Origin: Truepera radiovictrix DSM 17093
Lineage (GTDB): Bacteria > Deinococcota > Deinococci > Deinococcales > Trueperaceae
Direction: 5' to 3'
NCBI RefSeq assembly: GCF_000092425.1
Contig: NC_014221.1
Span: 625,001 to 689,000, forward strand
Length of the DNA: 64,000 bases
Each line of letters begins with the position of its first letter. Position 1 is the first letter of the stretch. The translations under genes and the position numbers were made by a program. The notes under the pieces were generated by a model that worked only from the letters and a program-made list of their open reading frames with translations, was not told the DNA's origin and ran no database searches. Below, piece after piece: positions 26,679 through 35,179 of this stretch.

Positions 26679-26706
26679 AAAAAAACCGGCAGCGCTAAGC
26701 TGCCGG
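26679..26706 (-). terminator. Rho-independent terminator after clpX
   Basis: On the minus strand an 8-bp stem (CCGGCAGC / GCTGCCGG, 5-nt loop) is followed by seven T residues. It ends the tig-clpP-clpX transcript. Confidence 0.9.
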
Positions 26707-26736
26707 CTGGCGTTATGGTTGCATGGTTGACGCCGC

Positions 26737-27933
26737 TTAGGCGGTGCGGCGCCTCTCGGCTTGTGCCAGGATGAGCTGCGGGTCGTCGAGGTTCTCGAGG
26801 GTGATGTTGACGGCCGTGATGTCGCTGCCCGGTACCTCGAACATCAGCTCCAAAAGCGTTTTTTCGAGCACCGAACGGAGCCCCCGCGCCCCCGTACCGA
26901 GCGCTTTGGCGCGCCGCGCGACCTCGTAGAGCGCCCCTTCGCTAAACGTCAGCTCGACCCCCTCGAGCCGAAACAGCTCCCGGTACTGCTTGACGAGGGC
27001 GTTTTTGGGTTGGGTGAGCACGTCGACGAGCGCCTCGAGGCTGAGCTCCTCTAAGGTCGCGGTGACCGCCAAGCGCCCGATCAGCTCGGGGATCAGCCCG
27101 AAACGCACGAGGTCTTCGGGGATGACCTGGGCGGTGACCGCACCCCGGTCCCCCTCACCGTCGTAGTTAAAGCCGACTTTGGAGACGTCGACGCGGTTGC
27201 GGATGATGTCCTCAAGCCCCTCGAAGGCGCCGCCGCAGATGAACAGGATGTTGGTCGTGTCGATCGCGACGAGCTCTTGGTGGGGGTGTTTGCGCCCCCC
27301 CTGCGGCGGCACGTAGGTGACGGCCCCCTCGATGATCTTGAGGAGCGCCTGCTGCACCCCCTCGCCGGAGACGTCGCGGGTGATGCTCGTGCCCTCGCTT
27401 TTGCGAGCGATCTTGTCGATCTCGTCGATGTAGATGATGCCCCGCTCGGCCGCCTCGACGTTGTAGTTGGCGGTCTGCAAAAGCCGCACGAGGATGTTTT
27501 CGACGTCGTCGCCGACGTAGCCGGCTTCGGTCAGGGTGGTCGCGTCGGCGATGGCGAAAGGCACTTGTAAGATGCGGGCGAGCGTCTGCGCGAGGAGCGT
27601 CTTGCCGGTGCCGCTCGGCCCGAGCAGCAAGATGTTCGCCTTTTGCAGCTCCGAGTCGGGGTGTTGCAGCCTGAGGTAGTGGTTAAAAACAGCGACCGCG
27701 AGCGTCTTTTTGGCGGCCTCTTGTTCGACGACGTAGGCGTCGAGCTGCGCTTTGACCTCGCGGGGGGTGACGAGCCGCGGGGGGGCGCTCGGACGCGCGC
27801 GCGCCTGCTCGAGCACCTGCGCGATGCGCGTGACGCAGTCGCCGCAGATATGCGTGATACCGCTCTCGGAGGCCACCAAGTGGCGCACCTCGGCGTGGGT
27901 GCGCCCGCAGAAGTTGCACCGCGCTTGCGCCAC
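26737..27933 (-). CDS. clpX: ClpX, ATPase subunit of ClpXP protease
   Basis: This 398-residue AAA+ unfoldase has a zinc-binding domain (C6, C9, C30, C33), Walker [11 protein letters not shown] near residue 112, Walker [12 protein letters not shown], and the C-terminal sensor region [21 protein letters not shown]. It feeds unfolded proteins to ClpP. GTG start shares one base with the clpP stop. Confidence 0.97.
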   Translation of the reverse strand: MAQARCNFCGRTHAEVRHLVASESGITHICGDCVTRIAQVLEQARARPSAPPRLVTPREVKAQLDAYVVEQEAAKKTLAVAVFNHYLRLQHPDSELQKANILLLGPSGTGKTLLAQTLARILQVPFAIADATTLTEAGYVGDDVENILVRLLQTANYNVEAAERGIIYIDEIDKIARKSEGTSITRDVSGEGVQQALLKIIEGAVTYVPPQGGRKHPHQELVAIDTTNILFICGGAFEGLEDIIRNRVDVSKVGFNYDGEGDRGAVTAQVIPEDLVRFGLIPELIGRLAVTATLEELSLEALVDVLTQPKNALVKQYRELFRLEGVELTFSEGALYEVARRAKALGTGARGLRSVLEKTLLELMFEVPGSDITAVNITLENLDDPQLILAQAERRRTA

Positions 27934-28562
27934 TACCCCTGGTCTCCGGGCAAGGGGGCGGGGCTAAAGCGTTTGACGCTGCGCGGTTCGATCACCCGGT
28001 CGATGAGGCCGTACGCTTTGGCCTGTTCGGGCGACATGAAAAAGTCGCGCTCCATGTCGCGCAAGATCTTCTCACGCTCCTGGCCGGTGTGGCGCTCGTA
28101 CAACCCCAAGATGGTGTCGCGCACGAACATAAACTCGCGCGCCTGCACCTCGAGGTCGGGCAGGCTGCTGCGCGGAAAGCCCGCCGAGCCCTGGTGGATC
28201 ATCACGCGGCTGTTGGGGAGCGCCGCGCGTTTGCCCTCAGCGCCCGCCATGAGGATAATCGAACCCATCGACATGGCGATGCCGACGCAGGTCGTGGCGA
28301 CGGGGGCGGAGATAAACTGCATGGTGTCGTAGATCGCGAGCCCCGCATAGACCTCGCCGCCGGGGCAGTTGATAAACAGGTTGATCTCCTGCTCGGAAGA
28401 CTGCGAGTCGAGGAGCAGCAGCTGCGCCACGACGACGTTGGCGACCTCCGAGTCGATGGGGGTACCCAGAAAGATGATGCGCTCTTTTAGCAGGCGGCTG
28501 TAGACGTCGTACATCCGTTCGCCGCGTCCGGTCTGCTCGATGACGTAGGGGACTAGGGGCAT
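27933..28562 (-). CDS. clpP: ClpP, proteolytic subunit
   Basis: This 209-residue serine peptidase has Ser98 in [10 protein letters not shown] and His123 in NSRVMIHQ; the third residue Asp is in the region before [15 protein letters not shown]. The ATG at 28562 has GAGGAG upstream and gives the normal length; the longer open frame overlaps tig. It lies 94 bases after tig and abuts clpX. Confidence 0.97.
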   Translation of the reverse strand: MPLVPYVIEQTGRGERMYDVYSRLLKERIIFLGTPIDSEVANVVVAQLLLLDSQSSEQEINLFINCPGGEVYAGLAIYDTMQFISAPVATTCVGIAMSMGSIILMAGAEGKRAALPNSRVMIHQGSAGFPRSSLPDLEVQAREFMFVRDTILGLYERHTGQEREKILRDMERDFFMSPEQAKAYGLIDRVIEPRSVKRFSPAPLPGDQG

Positions 28563-28656
28563 GAGCAAGCTCCTCGGGTCGAAGGGCCCGCACCCGCTGC
28601 CGGACACTGAGGCGACGGGTGCGGGGTGAGGTGTGTCGGTGCGCGCCTCGCTAGGG

Positions 28657-30096
28657 TTACTGGACGCTCTCGGAGGACGCGTCCTCGGCGGCGCCGCTCG
28701 AGGTGACCGAGACGGCCGTCTCGGGTGCCGTCTCGGCGTCCGCGTCGGCCCCCAAGAGTTCGCGCAGGCTCTCGCGGACGGCTTTGTCGCGGGTGAGCAA
28801 GAAGCGGTAGTTGGCGAGCCCCTGTTCGCCGAGCTCCTGGCGGAGTTTGGCGGGGGTGCTCCCCTGCTGCTGCGCCATAAAGGCCAGAGCCGCCTCGAAC
28901 TCCGCGTCCGAGAGCCGCGTACCGCGCGTTTCGAGGAGCTTCTCCAAGACCAGGTCGCGTTTGACGGCGTTCTCGGCGGCCTCTTCGAGCTCCGCTTCGA
29001 ACTCGGCGCGTTTCTCTTCCTGGTCGAGCTTTTCCAGGTACGCCTGCATGCTGAGGCCGCGCCCCTCGAGGTCGCGCGCGAGGTTCTGCAAGAGCACGGC
29101 CTTGCGGCGCTCTTTGAGGCTCTGTGGGACGTGCGGGTTGCTCTCCAGGGTGAGCTTCTCGGTGAACTCCTCCCGCTGCGCCGAGAACGCTTCCTGCTCG
29201 AGCTGCGCCGCCAAGGACTCGCGGACGCGCGCTTCGACCTCCGCCCAGGTCGCAAAGCCGAGCGTCTGGGCGAACTCGTCGCCCCTTTCGGGGAGCTCTT
29301 TGGCCTTGATGTCTTTGATCACGACGCGCAGCGTCGGGGGCGTAGCGGCGCCCTCGTTGCTGCCCGCGCCAGTGTTCGCGTCGGTCTCCGCGTCGACTGC
29401 GGCGGGCTCTTCGGACGTGTCAGCGGCGCGCGCCGCCTCTAGCTCCGCGTCCTCGCCGGCTTCGTTCTCGTCGGGTTGGTCGAGCGTCACCTCGACCTCG
29501 TCGCCGATGGCTTTGCCGTAAAGCTGCTCGGCGAACGCCGGTGAGACGGCGTCGAGGTCGACCGGGAGCGTCGAACCCTCCTCACCGCCCGCGAGCTCCA
29601 GGACGAGGTGATCGCCCGCCTCGGCGGGGCGCTCGACCGGGATCAACGTGGCGTGCTGGCGCTGCAGGTTCTCGATAGCCTCTTGCACCATCTCCTCGGT
29701 CAGGGGGGGCTTTTCCGTGTCGATGACGATTTCGGAGAGCTCGGGCAGGGTGACTTCGGGGTAGAGCTCGACGTCGACCTCGAAGCTGTAGGCCTCCCCC
29801 TCGACCGGTTCGTGAGCGTGTACGCGCTGCGCGATGGGGGTCAGCGAAAGCTCCCGCACGGCTTGGGGGAGGTGCAGGCGGACGAGCGCGTCGCGCACCT
29901 CTTGGGCGACCGCGTCTTTGCCGACGCGCGCCTCGATGACGCCGCGCGGCGCTTTGCCGGGACGAAAACCGGGGACGCGCACCTGCCGCGCGAGCTCGCG
30001 CAACACGCGCTCGTAGGTGTCGGTTACCGCCTCGGCGGGGACTGAAACCTTGAACTTCGCGCGGTGAGCGTCTTTTTCCAACATCTGCGTCTGCAT
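28657..30096 (-). CDS. tig: Trigger factor
   Basis: This 479-residue ribosome-bound chaperone begins with the ribosome-binding domain (signature GFRPGKAPRGVIEARVGKD near residue 43; E. coli has GFRKGKVP). The middle FKBP-like domain (about 155-280) carries a long acidic low-complexity insertion near residues 209-250 (GEDAELEAARAADTSEEPAA and on), where most proteins have a short loop. A helical C-terminal domain follows. It is about 45 residues longer than usual. ATG 30096 has GAGGAG upstream. Confidence 0.95.
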   Translation of the reverse strand: MQTQMLEKDAHRAKFKVSVPAEAVTDTYERVLRELARQVRVPGFRPGKAPRGVIEARVGKDAVAQEVRDALVRLHLPQAVRELSLTPIAQRVHAHEPVEGEAYSFEVDVELYPEVTLPELSEIVIDTEKPPLTEEMVQEAIENLQRQHATLIPVERPAEAGDHLVLELAGGEEGSTLPVDLDAVSPAFAEQLYGKAIGDEVEVTLDQPDENEAGEDAELEAARAADTSEEPAAVDAETDANTGAGSNEGAATPPTLRVVIKDIKAKELPERGDEFAQTLGFATWAEVEARVRESLAAQLEQEAFSAQREEFTEKLTLESNPHVPQSLKERRKAVLLQNLARDLEGRGLSMQAYLEKLDQEEKRAEFEAELEEAAENAVKRDLVLEKLLETRGTRLSDAEFEAALAFMAQQQGSTPAKLRQELGEQGLANYRFLLTRDKAVRESLRELLGADADAETAPETAVSVTSSGAAEDASSESVQ

Positions 30097-30249
30097 AGGT
30101 ACTCCTCGAAAGTAGCCTGGGGGGCCTGGTCGTAGCTGGGCCGCGACGCCTAGCAGCGGCCGCCAAACGGTCTAGTCTAACAAGCGGCGCGCACGTGTGA
30201 GGGTCGGCCGGGGCGCGTTTGGGCGTGCGCGGCAGAGCGGGGACGCTAC

Positions 30250-30275
30250 AAAAAAGGGCAAGCGTTAGCTTGCCC
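30250..30275 (-). terminator. Terminator after tRNA-Leu
   Basis: On the minus strand GGGCAAGC-TAAC-GCTTGCCC is followed by six T. It starts 4 bases after the encoded CCA. Confidence 0.9.
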
Positions 30276-30278
30276 GAG

Positions 30279-30363
30279 TGGTGCGAGGAATGGGACTTGA
30301 ACCCACACACCTTGCGGTACTAGATCCTAAGTCTAGCGCGTCTACCAATTCCGCCATCCTCGC
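30279..30363 (-). tRNA. tRNA-Leu(UAG)
   Basis: The minus strand folds as a tRNA with acceptor GCGAGGA/TCCTCGC, D-arm containing GGTAGAC, anticodon loop CTTAGGA (anticodon TAG at 30329-30327), a long variable arm as expected for Leu, GTTCAAGTC T-loop and an encoded CCA end. Confidence 0.95.
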
Positions 30364-30471
30364 CTGCAGCAGATGCCGTGTCGCAAGAACGAAGGTATCA
30401 CCTTCGCGTAGAAGATGATACCCCTTTAGCCTCGCGGGTACCACGGGTCGTGGGTGGTACCTGTACACCGT

Positions 30472-30549
30472 TGGGGTGGATGATGGGATTTGAACCCACG
30501 GCCCCCGGAACCACAATCCGGTGCTCTAACCGGCTGAGCTACATCCACC
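30472..30549 (-). tRNA. tRNA-His(GUG)
   Basis: The minus strand has acceptor stem GTGGATG/CATCCAC with an encoded G(-1) opposite C73, the identity pair of tRNA-His. The anticodon loop is TTGTGGT (GTG at 30514-30512), the T-loop is GTTCAAATC and CCA is encoded. It lies 108 bases before tRNA-Leu on the same strand. Confidence 0.95.
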
Positions 30550-30619
30550 GTGTAGGGTCGGCGACCCGCACCTAGGCGCAGCGGCGCGACCACCTAAGCC
30601 CTAACGCTTAGGGAAGTCT

Positions 30620-30648
30620 ACGCTAGCATCTTCCGCGCGCTTTTGCAA
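30620..30648 (-). promoter_or_regulatory. Promoter of the tRNA pair
   Basis: Minus-strand TTGCAA (30648-30643) and TAGCGT (30625-30620) are 17 bases apart, about 70 bases before tRNA-His. Confidence 0.5.
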
Positions 30649-30726
30649 TCGCTGCGGCGACCTGGCGCTGCCGCCCCGCGAGGACGCGCACGCGCTTGGC
30701 GCCACGGCGGGGTCGCGCCGTGGCCG

Positions 30727-31659
30727 CTAGTGGGCCGCGGAGATCACGCCGCGCAGCTCGGGTGCCCGCAGGAGCCGCAAGAGGGCGGCGTCCTTTTGCT
30801 TGGCCTCGAGCATGAGGTCAAAAGGGGCGTCGCCGCCAAACTGCGCGAGCGCGTCCGTGACCTGGAGAAAATCGACCGGCTCGACGAAGTCGGCGTGCGC
30901 GGTGGAGAGGTCGCGGGGTGATGAGAGGTGGAACTTGGGGACCTTGGCCGCTAGGCTCGAGGCGTCCCAGGTCGCCACCGCGCGCGCTAACAGCGGCACC
31001 AGCTCCGCTTCCCAGCTTTCTGAGACCGGGTTGAGCTTGTGGTGCAAAAAGTCGAAGACCATCGGCAGCTGGAGCGCTTCGCAGAGCTCTAAAACGTCGC
31101 CGGCGTGAAAGGTGCGGTCGTCGTTCTCCAGAATGAGCCGCGAGCGCGCCTCCGGGGAGAGCAGGGCGGCGTTCTCCGCAAAGCGCCGTTTGGCCGATCC
31201 CTTGTCGCCGTAAGCCCCGCCGACGTGCAGCGTCATGGTGCCGCTGCGGGGATCGGTAGCCGCGAGAAAGGCAGCGTGGTACTCGAGCTCGCGCACCGCC
31301 GCCGCGACGACCTCCGGGCGCTGGGCGTTGAGGATGGTGTACTGGCCGGGGTGCATCGAGAGCCGAAGGTGGTGCTCTGCGACGAGCGCGCGGACCTCGG
31401 CGAGCTCGGGGGCGAACTGCACCGGCCAGTCGAGGGGGAACGCTTCGTGCGAAGCGAGCGGGATCACCGACGAGGCGACCCGAAAAAATCGGATGCCGCG
31501 CTCTACGTTCCAGAGCAGCAGCCTCCGCAGCGTGGCGAGGTTTTCGCGGATCACCGCCGACAGGCGCGGCTCTTTAAGGTTGGCGAGCCTTAAGGTGCGC
31601 CCCGTCGTCGCGCCAAGCGTGACGTTGGTGCAGGGGTAGCCCAGGTAGCGGAGCTTCAT
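30727..31659 (-). CDS. uvsE: UV damage endonuclease (UvdE/UvsE)
   Basis: This 310-residue TIM-barrel enzyme nicks DNA 5' of UV photoproducts. It opens with LRYLGYPCTNVTLG, then FFRVASSVIPLASH, the metal-ligand region LSMHPGQYTILN, MTLHVGGAYGDK, LILENDDRTF and VFDFLHHKLNP; these supply the metal-binding His, Glu and Asp residues of the family. It is intronless and complete. AAGGGG precedes ATG 31659. The divergent upstream region carries the GTGTA-N3-TACAC palindrome shared with the RHH/murA region, so it may be under the same control. Confidence 0.93.
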   Translation of the reverse strand: MKLRYLGYPCTNVTLGATTGRTLRLANLKEPRLSAVIRENLATLRRLLLWNVERGIRFFRVASSVIPLASHEAFPLDWPVQFAPELAEVRALVAEHHLRLSMHPGQYTILNAQRPEVVAAAVRELEYHAAFLAATDPRSGTMTLHVGGAYGDKGSAKRRFAENAALLSPEARSRLILENDDRTFHAGDVLELCEALQLPMVFDFLHHKLNPVSESWEAELVPLLARAVATWDASSLAAKVPKFHLSSPRDLSTAHADFVEPVDFLQVTDALAQFGGDAPFDLMLEAKQKDAALLRLLRAPELRGVISAAH

Positions 31660-31774
31660 AGCCCCTTGTACGCCACGGGGCTTAGGAGTGCCCCGCGCCG
31701 CCCTACAAAGCCCCCCTGGCAGGGGCCGCCGACGCGCGACCCTCCTCACCCTTAACCTCGTTAATGTGTAACTT

Positions 31775-31787
31775 GTGTATTTTACAC
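31775..31787. promoter_or_regulatory. Second GTGTA-N3-TACAC palindrome, likely operator
   Basis: The 13-base core GTGTATTTTACAC differs from the site at 25165 by one central base. A further GTGTA lies at 31766, and TTACACAT at 31782-31789 pairs with ATGTGTAA at 31764-31771. It stands just before a TAGCCT (31798-31803) -10-like box of the plus-strand gene and upstream of uvsE. Confidence 0.7.
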
Positions 31788-31840
31788 ATCAACGTGCTAG
31801 CCTGGTGACGAGTCGGGGTGGCGAGGAGCAGGAGGACGAG

Positions 31841-32449
31841 ATGCGTCGGAAGAGCCTTGAGGTGTTCGTGTGGGGTGCTGCCGTGGCGTGGGTGGTCGCC
31901 TCGACCCCCTTGACGGTGGCGCGGGCTGGGGGCGAGTTGATGGAGCCGCTCGCCGCCGTGGAGCTCTACGGGACGGTCTGTGACGCGCGCGCCCTACGCG
32001 TCGGCGGCGAGACGGTGCACTTCGTCTGCGAGTTCGACCCCGCCTTTGAAGCGGGGCTCATCGGGATGCCGCGCATCACCGAGGAGACCGTCGCCGCCGT
32101 GACCCTCGTTCAGCGCCACGCCGCCAGTGGCGCACCCTTGGAGCGGCAGGCGGTGCAGGGGAGGGTGTCGCAGCTGCGCCTCTACGGCGGCACCGAGTGC
32201 CGCCACAGCGGGGAGGGTGAGGTGCTCGCCGCAGGGGGCGAGCGCCTCACCTACACCTGCACCAGCGCGGGCGCCGACGCGGGGACGGAGGTGGCGCTCG
32301 TGGGCCCGCTGCGCGTCGAGGGGGACGCCGTGCTCGCCGACCGGGTGGTGCTCGCGCGCACCGAGCGCGGCCCCTCGCCCCTGCGCAGCGAGCGCTTCGC
32401 GGTCGAAGCGCTGACCGTCGACGTCGAGGGGTACTTGCAGGGGCGCTAG
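31841..32449 (+). CDS. Secreted protein of unknown function
   Basis: I do not recognise this 202-residue protein. It has an N-terminal signal-like segment (VFVWGAAVAWVVASTPLTVARA) and then two similar halves: GTVCDARALRVGGETVHFVC and GRVSQLRLYGGTECRH...GGERLTYTC. Each half has paired cysteines, suggesting disulfides outside the cytoplasm and an internal duplication. GGAGG precedes ATG 31841. It is divergent from uvsE and behind the palindrome at 31775. Confidence 0.7.
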   Translation: MRRKSLEVFVWGAAVAWVVASTPLTVARAGGELMEPLAAVELYGTVCDARALRVGGETVHFVCEFDPAFEAGLIGMPRITEETVAAVTLVQRHAASGAPLERQAVQGRVSQLRLYGGTECRHSGEGEVLAAGGERLTYTCTSAGADAGTEVALVGPLRVEGDAVLADRVVLARTERGPSPLRSERFAVEALTVDVEGYLQGR

Positions 32450-32563
32450 GGGGTGTCACATACTACGCGCTAGGCTGCCCCTGCCGTTGCCGTGCGGCGG
32501 CCCTAGCACACGTTGCTTTCGGGGACTATCCAAGGGCCCACAGTTTGCCGCGCCGCCGCGTCC

Positions 32564-32575
32564 TACATTGGCACC
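32564..32575 (+). promoter_or_regulatory. -10 box TACATT 6 nt before ATG
   Basis: TACATT at 32564-32569, 6 bases, then ATG at 32576. Confidence 0.55.
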
Positions 32576-33445
32576 ATGACCGACAACCGTGTGACCCGCA
32601 CGCTGCTCGCGCTCGCGCTGCCGACGCTTCTCTTGGCGGCGTGCGCTACCGAACCCGCCGCTCCCGCCGAACCGACCCCGCCGCCGGGCGACGAGAGCCC
32701 GCAACCGCCCCCCGGAGACGGCCCTGGCGATGAACCCGGCGACGAACCCGGTGCTGACGCGCCCGACGCCGCCGAGTGGGTGCCGGTGTTCGCCGACGGT
32801 TTGGAGGGGTGGACGCCGCGCATCCGCAACGCCGCGCCGGGGGAGGATCCGGGCGGTATCTTCCGCGTCGAGGACGGCGTGTTGCACGTGCTCGAGGTGC
32901 CCGCTTCGGCGCGCGACCTGGGCTACTTGCGGAGCGAGGCGAGCTACAGCCACTTCCGGCTGCGCTTCGAGTATGCCTGGGGCGAAGCGGACTTTAGCGG
33001 CCCCGACGAGGGGCGTATCAGCGGGGTCTTCTACCTCGCCGACGACGTGGGCGGCAACTGGCCGCGCAGCGCCGAGCTCGACATCCAAGAGGGGGTTACG
33101 GGCGACCTGTGGCTTTTGAGCGGGGTGTCGGTCGACACCACCGTCGAGGACGCCTCGGCGACGCCGCTCGTCTACAGCGCTGGTGGCGAAGCCGTCACCA
33201 CCCCGCCCGGCAACTTCGTCCAGGTGGTGCGGAGTGCGACGCTCCAAAACGATGAGGGTTGGACCCAGGTCGAGCTCGTCGTGACGCCCGAGGAGATCGT
33301 GCACCTCGTCGAGGGGCAGGAGGTCGTGCGGGCGAGCAACCCGACGCTCGAAGGCTCACCCCGCACAGAGGGGTTTATCGCCTTTCAGGCGCGCAACACC
33401 GGGGTGCGCTACCGCAACGTCGAGCTGCTGGTGCTAGAAGACTGA
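32576..33445 (+). CDS. Lipoprotein with DUF1080 (3-keto-disaccharide hydrolase-like) domain
   Basis: This 289-residue protein begins with a lipoprotein signal (LLALALPTLLLAAC), followed by a Pro/Gly/Asp-rich linker to about residue 60. The rest matches the DUF1080/3-keto-disaccharide hydrolase lectin-like fold: WVPVFADGLEGWTPR, the core YSHFRLRFEYAWG, SAELDIQEG, and the last strands GFIAFQARNTGVRYRNVELL. Members act on or bind sugars outside the cell. ATG 32576 is preferred over the upstream frame because it starts the signal peptide. Confidence 0.75.
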   Translation: MTDNRVTRTLLALALPTLLLAACATEPAAPAEPTPPPGDESPQPPPGDGPGDEPGDEPGADAPDAAEWVPVFADGLEGWTPRIRNAAPGEDPGGIFRVEDGVLHVLEVPASARDLGYLRSEASYSHFRLRFEYAWGEADFSGPDEGRISGVFYLADDVGGNWPRSAELDIQEGVTGDLWLLSGVSVDTTVEDASATPLVYSAGGEAVTTPPGNFVQVVRSATLQNDEGWTQVELVVTPEEIVHLVEGQEVVRASNPTLEGSPRTEGFIAFQARNTGVRYRNVELLVLED

Positions 33446-33541
33446 TGACTGATTGAAGGTCGCACGCAAGGGGCGTGGGGTGCGTTCGGGTGAAGCGCAC
33501 TCCACGCGCCGCTTTAGGAGCACCTCGAAAGCCCAAGGTGC

Positions 33542-33554
33542 TAGGCTGTAGGGC
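33542..33554 (+). promoter_or_regulatory. -10 box TAGGCT 7 nt before helicase GTG
   Basis: TAGGCT at 33542-33547 then 7 bases then GTG at 33555. Confidence 0.55.
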
Positions 33555-35093
33555 GTGCTGTTTCCGTTCAAGGTCCCCCGCAAGGGCCAGCTCGAGGCGA
33601 TCGCCGCCGCGCGCGAGGCGTTCGCGCGGGGCAAACGTTTTGTGGTGATCGAAGCGCCGACCGGTTCGGGGAAGTCGGGGGTGGCGGTGACGCTCGCCCG
33701 CGAGGCGAGCAGCGCCTACCTTGTAACGGCGCAAAAACTCCTGCAAGACCAGTACGCGCGCGACTTTCCCGAGCTTGCCCTCATGAAAGGCCGCGCCAAC
33801 TACCGCTGCTTGGTGGCGCCGACCCACGCCGCCGCCGCCCCCTGCATCGCCGGTCGGAAGTTTCCCGAGTGCGACGACTGCCCCTACTTCTGCGCCAAGG
33901 AGGCGGCGATGGCGGCGTCTGGCACGCTGCTCAACTACGCCTACTACCTCACCGAACTCAACTACCAGGGAGGCTTCGGACCCCGCGAGCTGCTCGTGCT
34001 GGACGAAGCGCATAACGCCGAGGGGGCTCTTATGAGCTTCGTCGAGGTGAGCTTTTCCGACGCGCAGCTTAGGCGGGTGGGGATCGGTGAGGCGCTGCCC
34101 GTGGTGCTCGATGAGAACGAGTGGTTCGAGGTCGCCGAGGACCTCGTGCCGCTTTTTAGGAGCAGGCGCCGCGAGCTCGAGGCGCAGCTTAAAGGCGCTA
34201 GGCTGCCGACCGAGACGGCGCTCGAGCTGCTCGCTCACAAGGGGTGGTTGGAGTCGCAGCTGGCCCGCCTGGAGCTCTTGGCGTACAGCCGCGACGAGGA
34301 GAACGTCGAGTGGGTCGCGCTGCGCACGAGCGGCAGCGGCGGGCAGAGCGTCACCTTAAAGCCCGTCAAGGTCGCCGCCTTTGCCGAAGAGCTGATGTTC
34401 CGCTTTGGCGAGCGGGTTCTGATGCTCTCAGCGACCATCCTCGACCCGCCGACCTACCTGCGCAGCTTGGGCATCGACCCGGGCGACGCCGAGGTCATCA
34501 CCATCGCCTCGGACTTTCCGCCCGAAAACCGGCCCATCTACCCGCGGCCGGTCGCCCGGCTGACACGGCACCACCTCGAGCGCGACCTGCCCAAACTGGT
34601 CCACGAAATCATCGAGCTCCTCGAGGCGCACCCCGAGGACAAAGGGGTCATTCACACCCACACCTATAAGATCGCCGCCTATATCGCTCGTTACCTCCCC
34701 AAACGCCACGCCGCGCGCCTAGTCACGCACGACAGCGCCGAGGGGCGTGAGGCGGCGCTCGACAAGCACCTCCGGAGCCGCCAGCCGACCGTGCTCCTCA
34801 CCCCCAGCATGACCGAGGGGATCGACCTCCCCGGCGACCTCTCGAGGTGGCAGGTCATCTGCAAACTGCCCTACCCGTACCTGGGCGACCCGCAGATCGC
34901 CCGCCGCCGCGAGCTCGACCCCGCCTGGTACGACTGGCGCACCTGTCTGACCGTCGTGCAGGCGTACGGGCGGAGCGTCCGGAGCCGCGACGACTTCGCC
35001 GTGACCTACGTTTTGGACGCCGACTTCGGGGCGTTCGTGAGGCGGCAGCGCGCGCGGCTGCCGGGGTGGTTTTTGGAGGCGGTGCAAGGGTAA
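33555..35093 (+). CDS. XPD/DinG-like superfamily 2 DNA helicase
   Basis: This 512-residue helicase has motif I EAPTGSGKS near residue 33, motif II DEAH (VLDEAHNAEG), and the C-terminal QAYGRSVRSRDD (motif VI). Between motifs I and II four cysteines (in YRCL, APCIAG, ECDDC, YFCAK) are spaced as in the iron-sulfur cluster of XPD/DinG/Rad3 helicases. It likely unwinds DNA 5' to 3' in repair. It is shorter than E. coli DinG, lacking an exonuclease domain. GTG start is behind a TAGGCT box. Confidence 0.88.
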   Translation: MLFPFKVPRKGQLEAIAAAREAFARGKRFVVIEAPTGSGKSGVAVTLAREASSAYLVTAQKLLQDQYARDFPELALMKGRANYRCLVAPTHAAAAPCIAGRKFPECDDCPYFCAKEAAMAASGTLLNYAYYLTELNYQGGFGPRELLVLDEAHNAEGALMSFVEVSFSDAQLRRVGIGEALPVVLDENEWFEVAEDLVPLFRSRRRELEAQLKGARLPTETALELLAHKGWLESQLARLELLAYSRDEENVEWVALRTSGSGGQSVTLKPVKVAAFAEELMFRFGERVLMLSATILDPPTYLRSLGIDPGDAEVITIASDFPPENRPIYPRPVARLTRHHLERDLPKLVHEIIELLEAHPEDKGVIHTHTYKIAAYIARYLPKRHAARLVTHDSAEGREAALDKHLRSRQPTVLLTPSMTEGIDLPGDLSRWQVICKLPYPYLGDPQIARRRELDPAWYDWRTCLTVVQAYGRSVRSRDDFAVTYVLDADFGAFVRRQRARLPGWFLEAVQG

Positions 35094-35120
35094 GCTACCG
35101 AGCCCCCGAGGAGGGACCAC

Positions 35121-35157
35121 GACAGAGGGCGCCACCTAGCGTGTGGCGCCCTCTGTC
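35121..35157. terminator. Long perfect hairpin between convergent genes
   Basis: A 15-bp perfect stem (GACAGAGGGCGCCAC with its complement) and 7-nt loop stand between the helicase and the nucleoside hydrolase stops. There is no T tract; it probably halts both transcripts. Confidence 0.7.
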
Positions 35158-35179
35158 GAGCGTGGTGAAAGGGGAGCGC

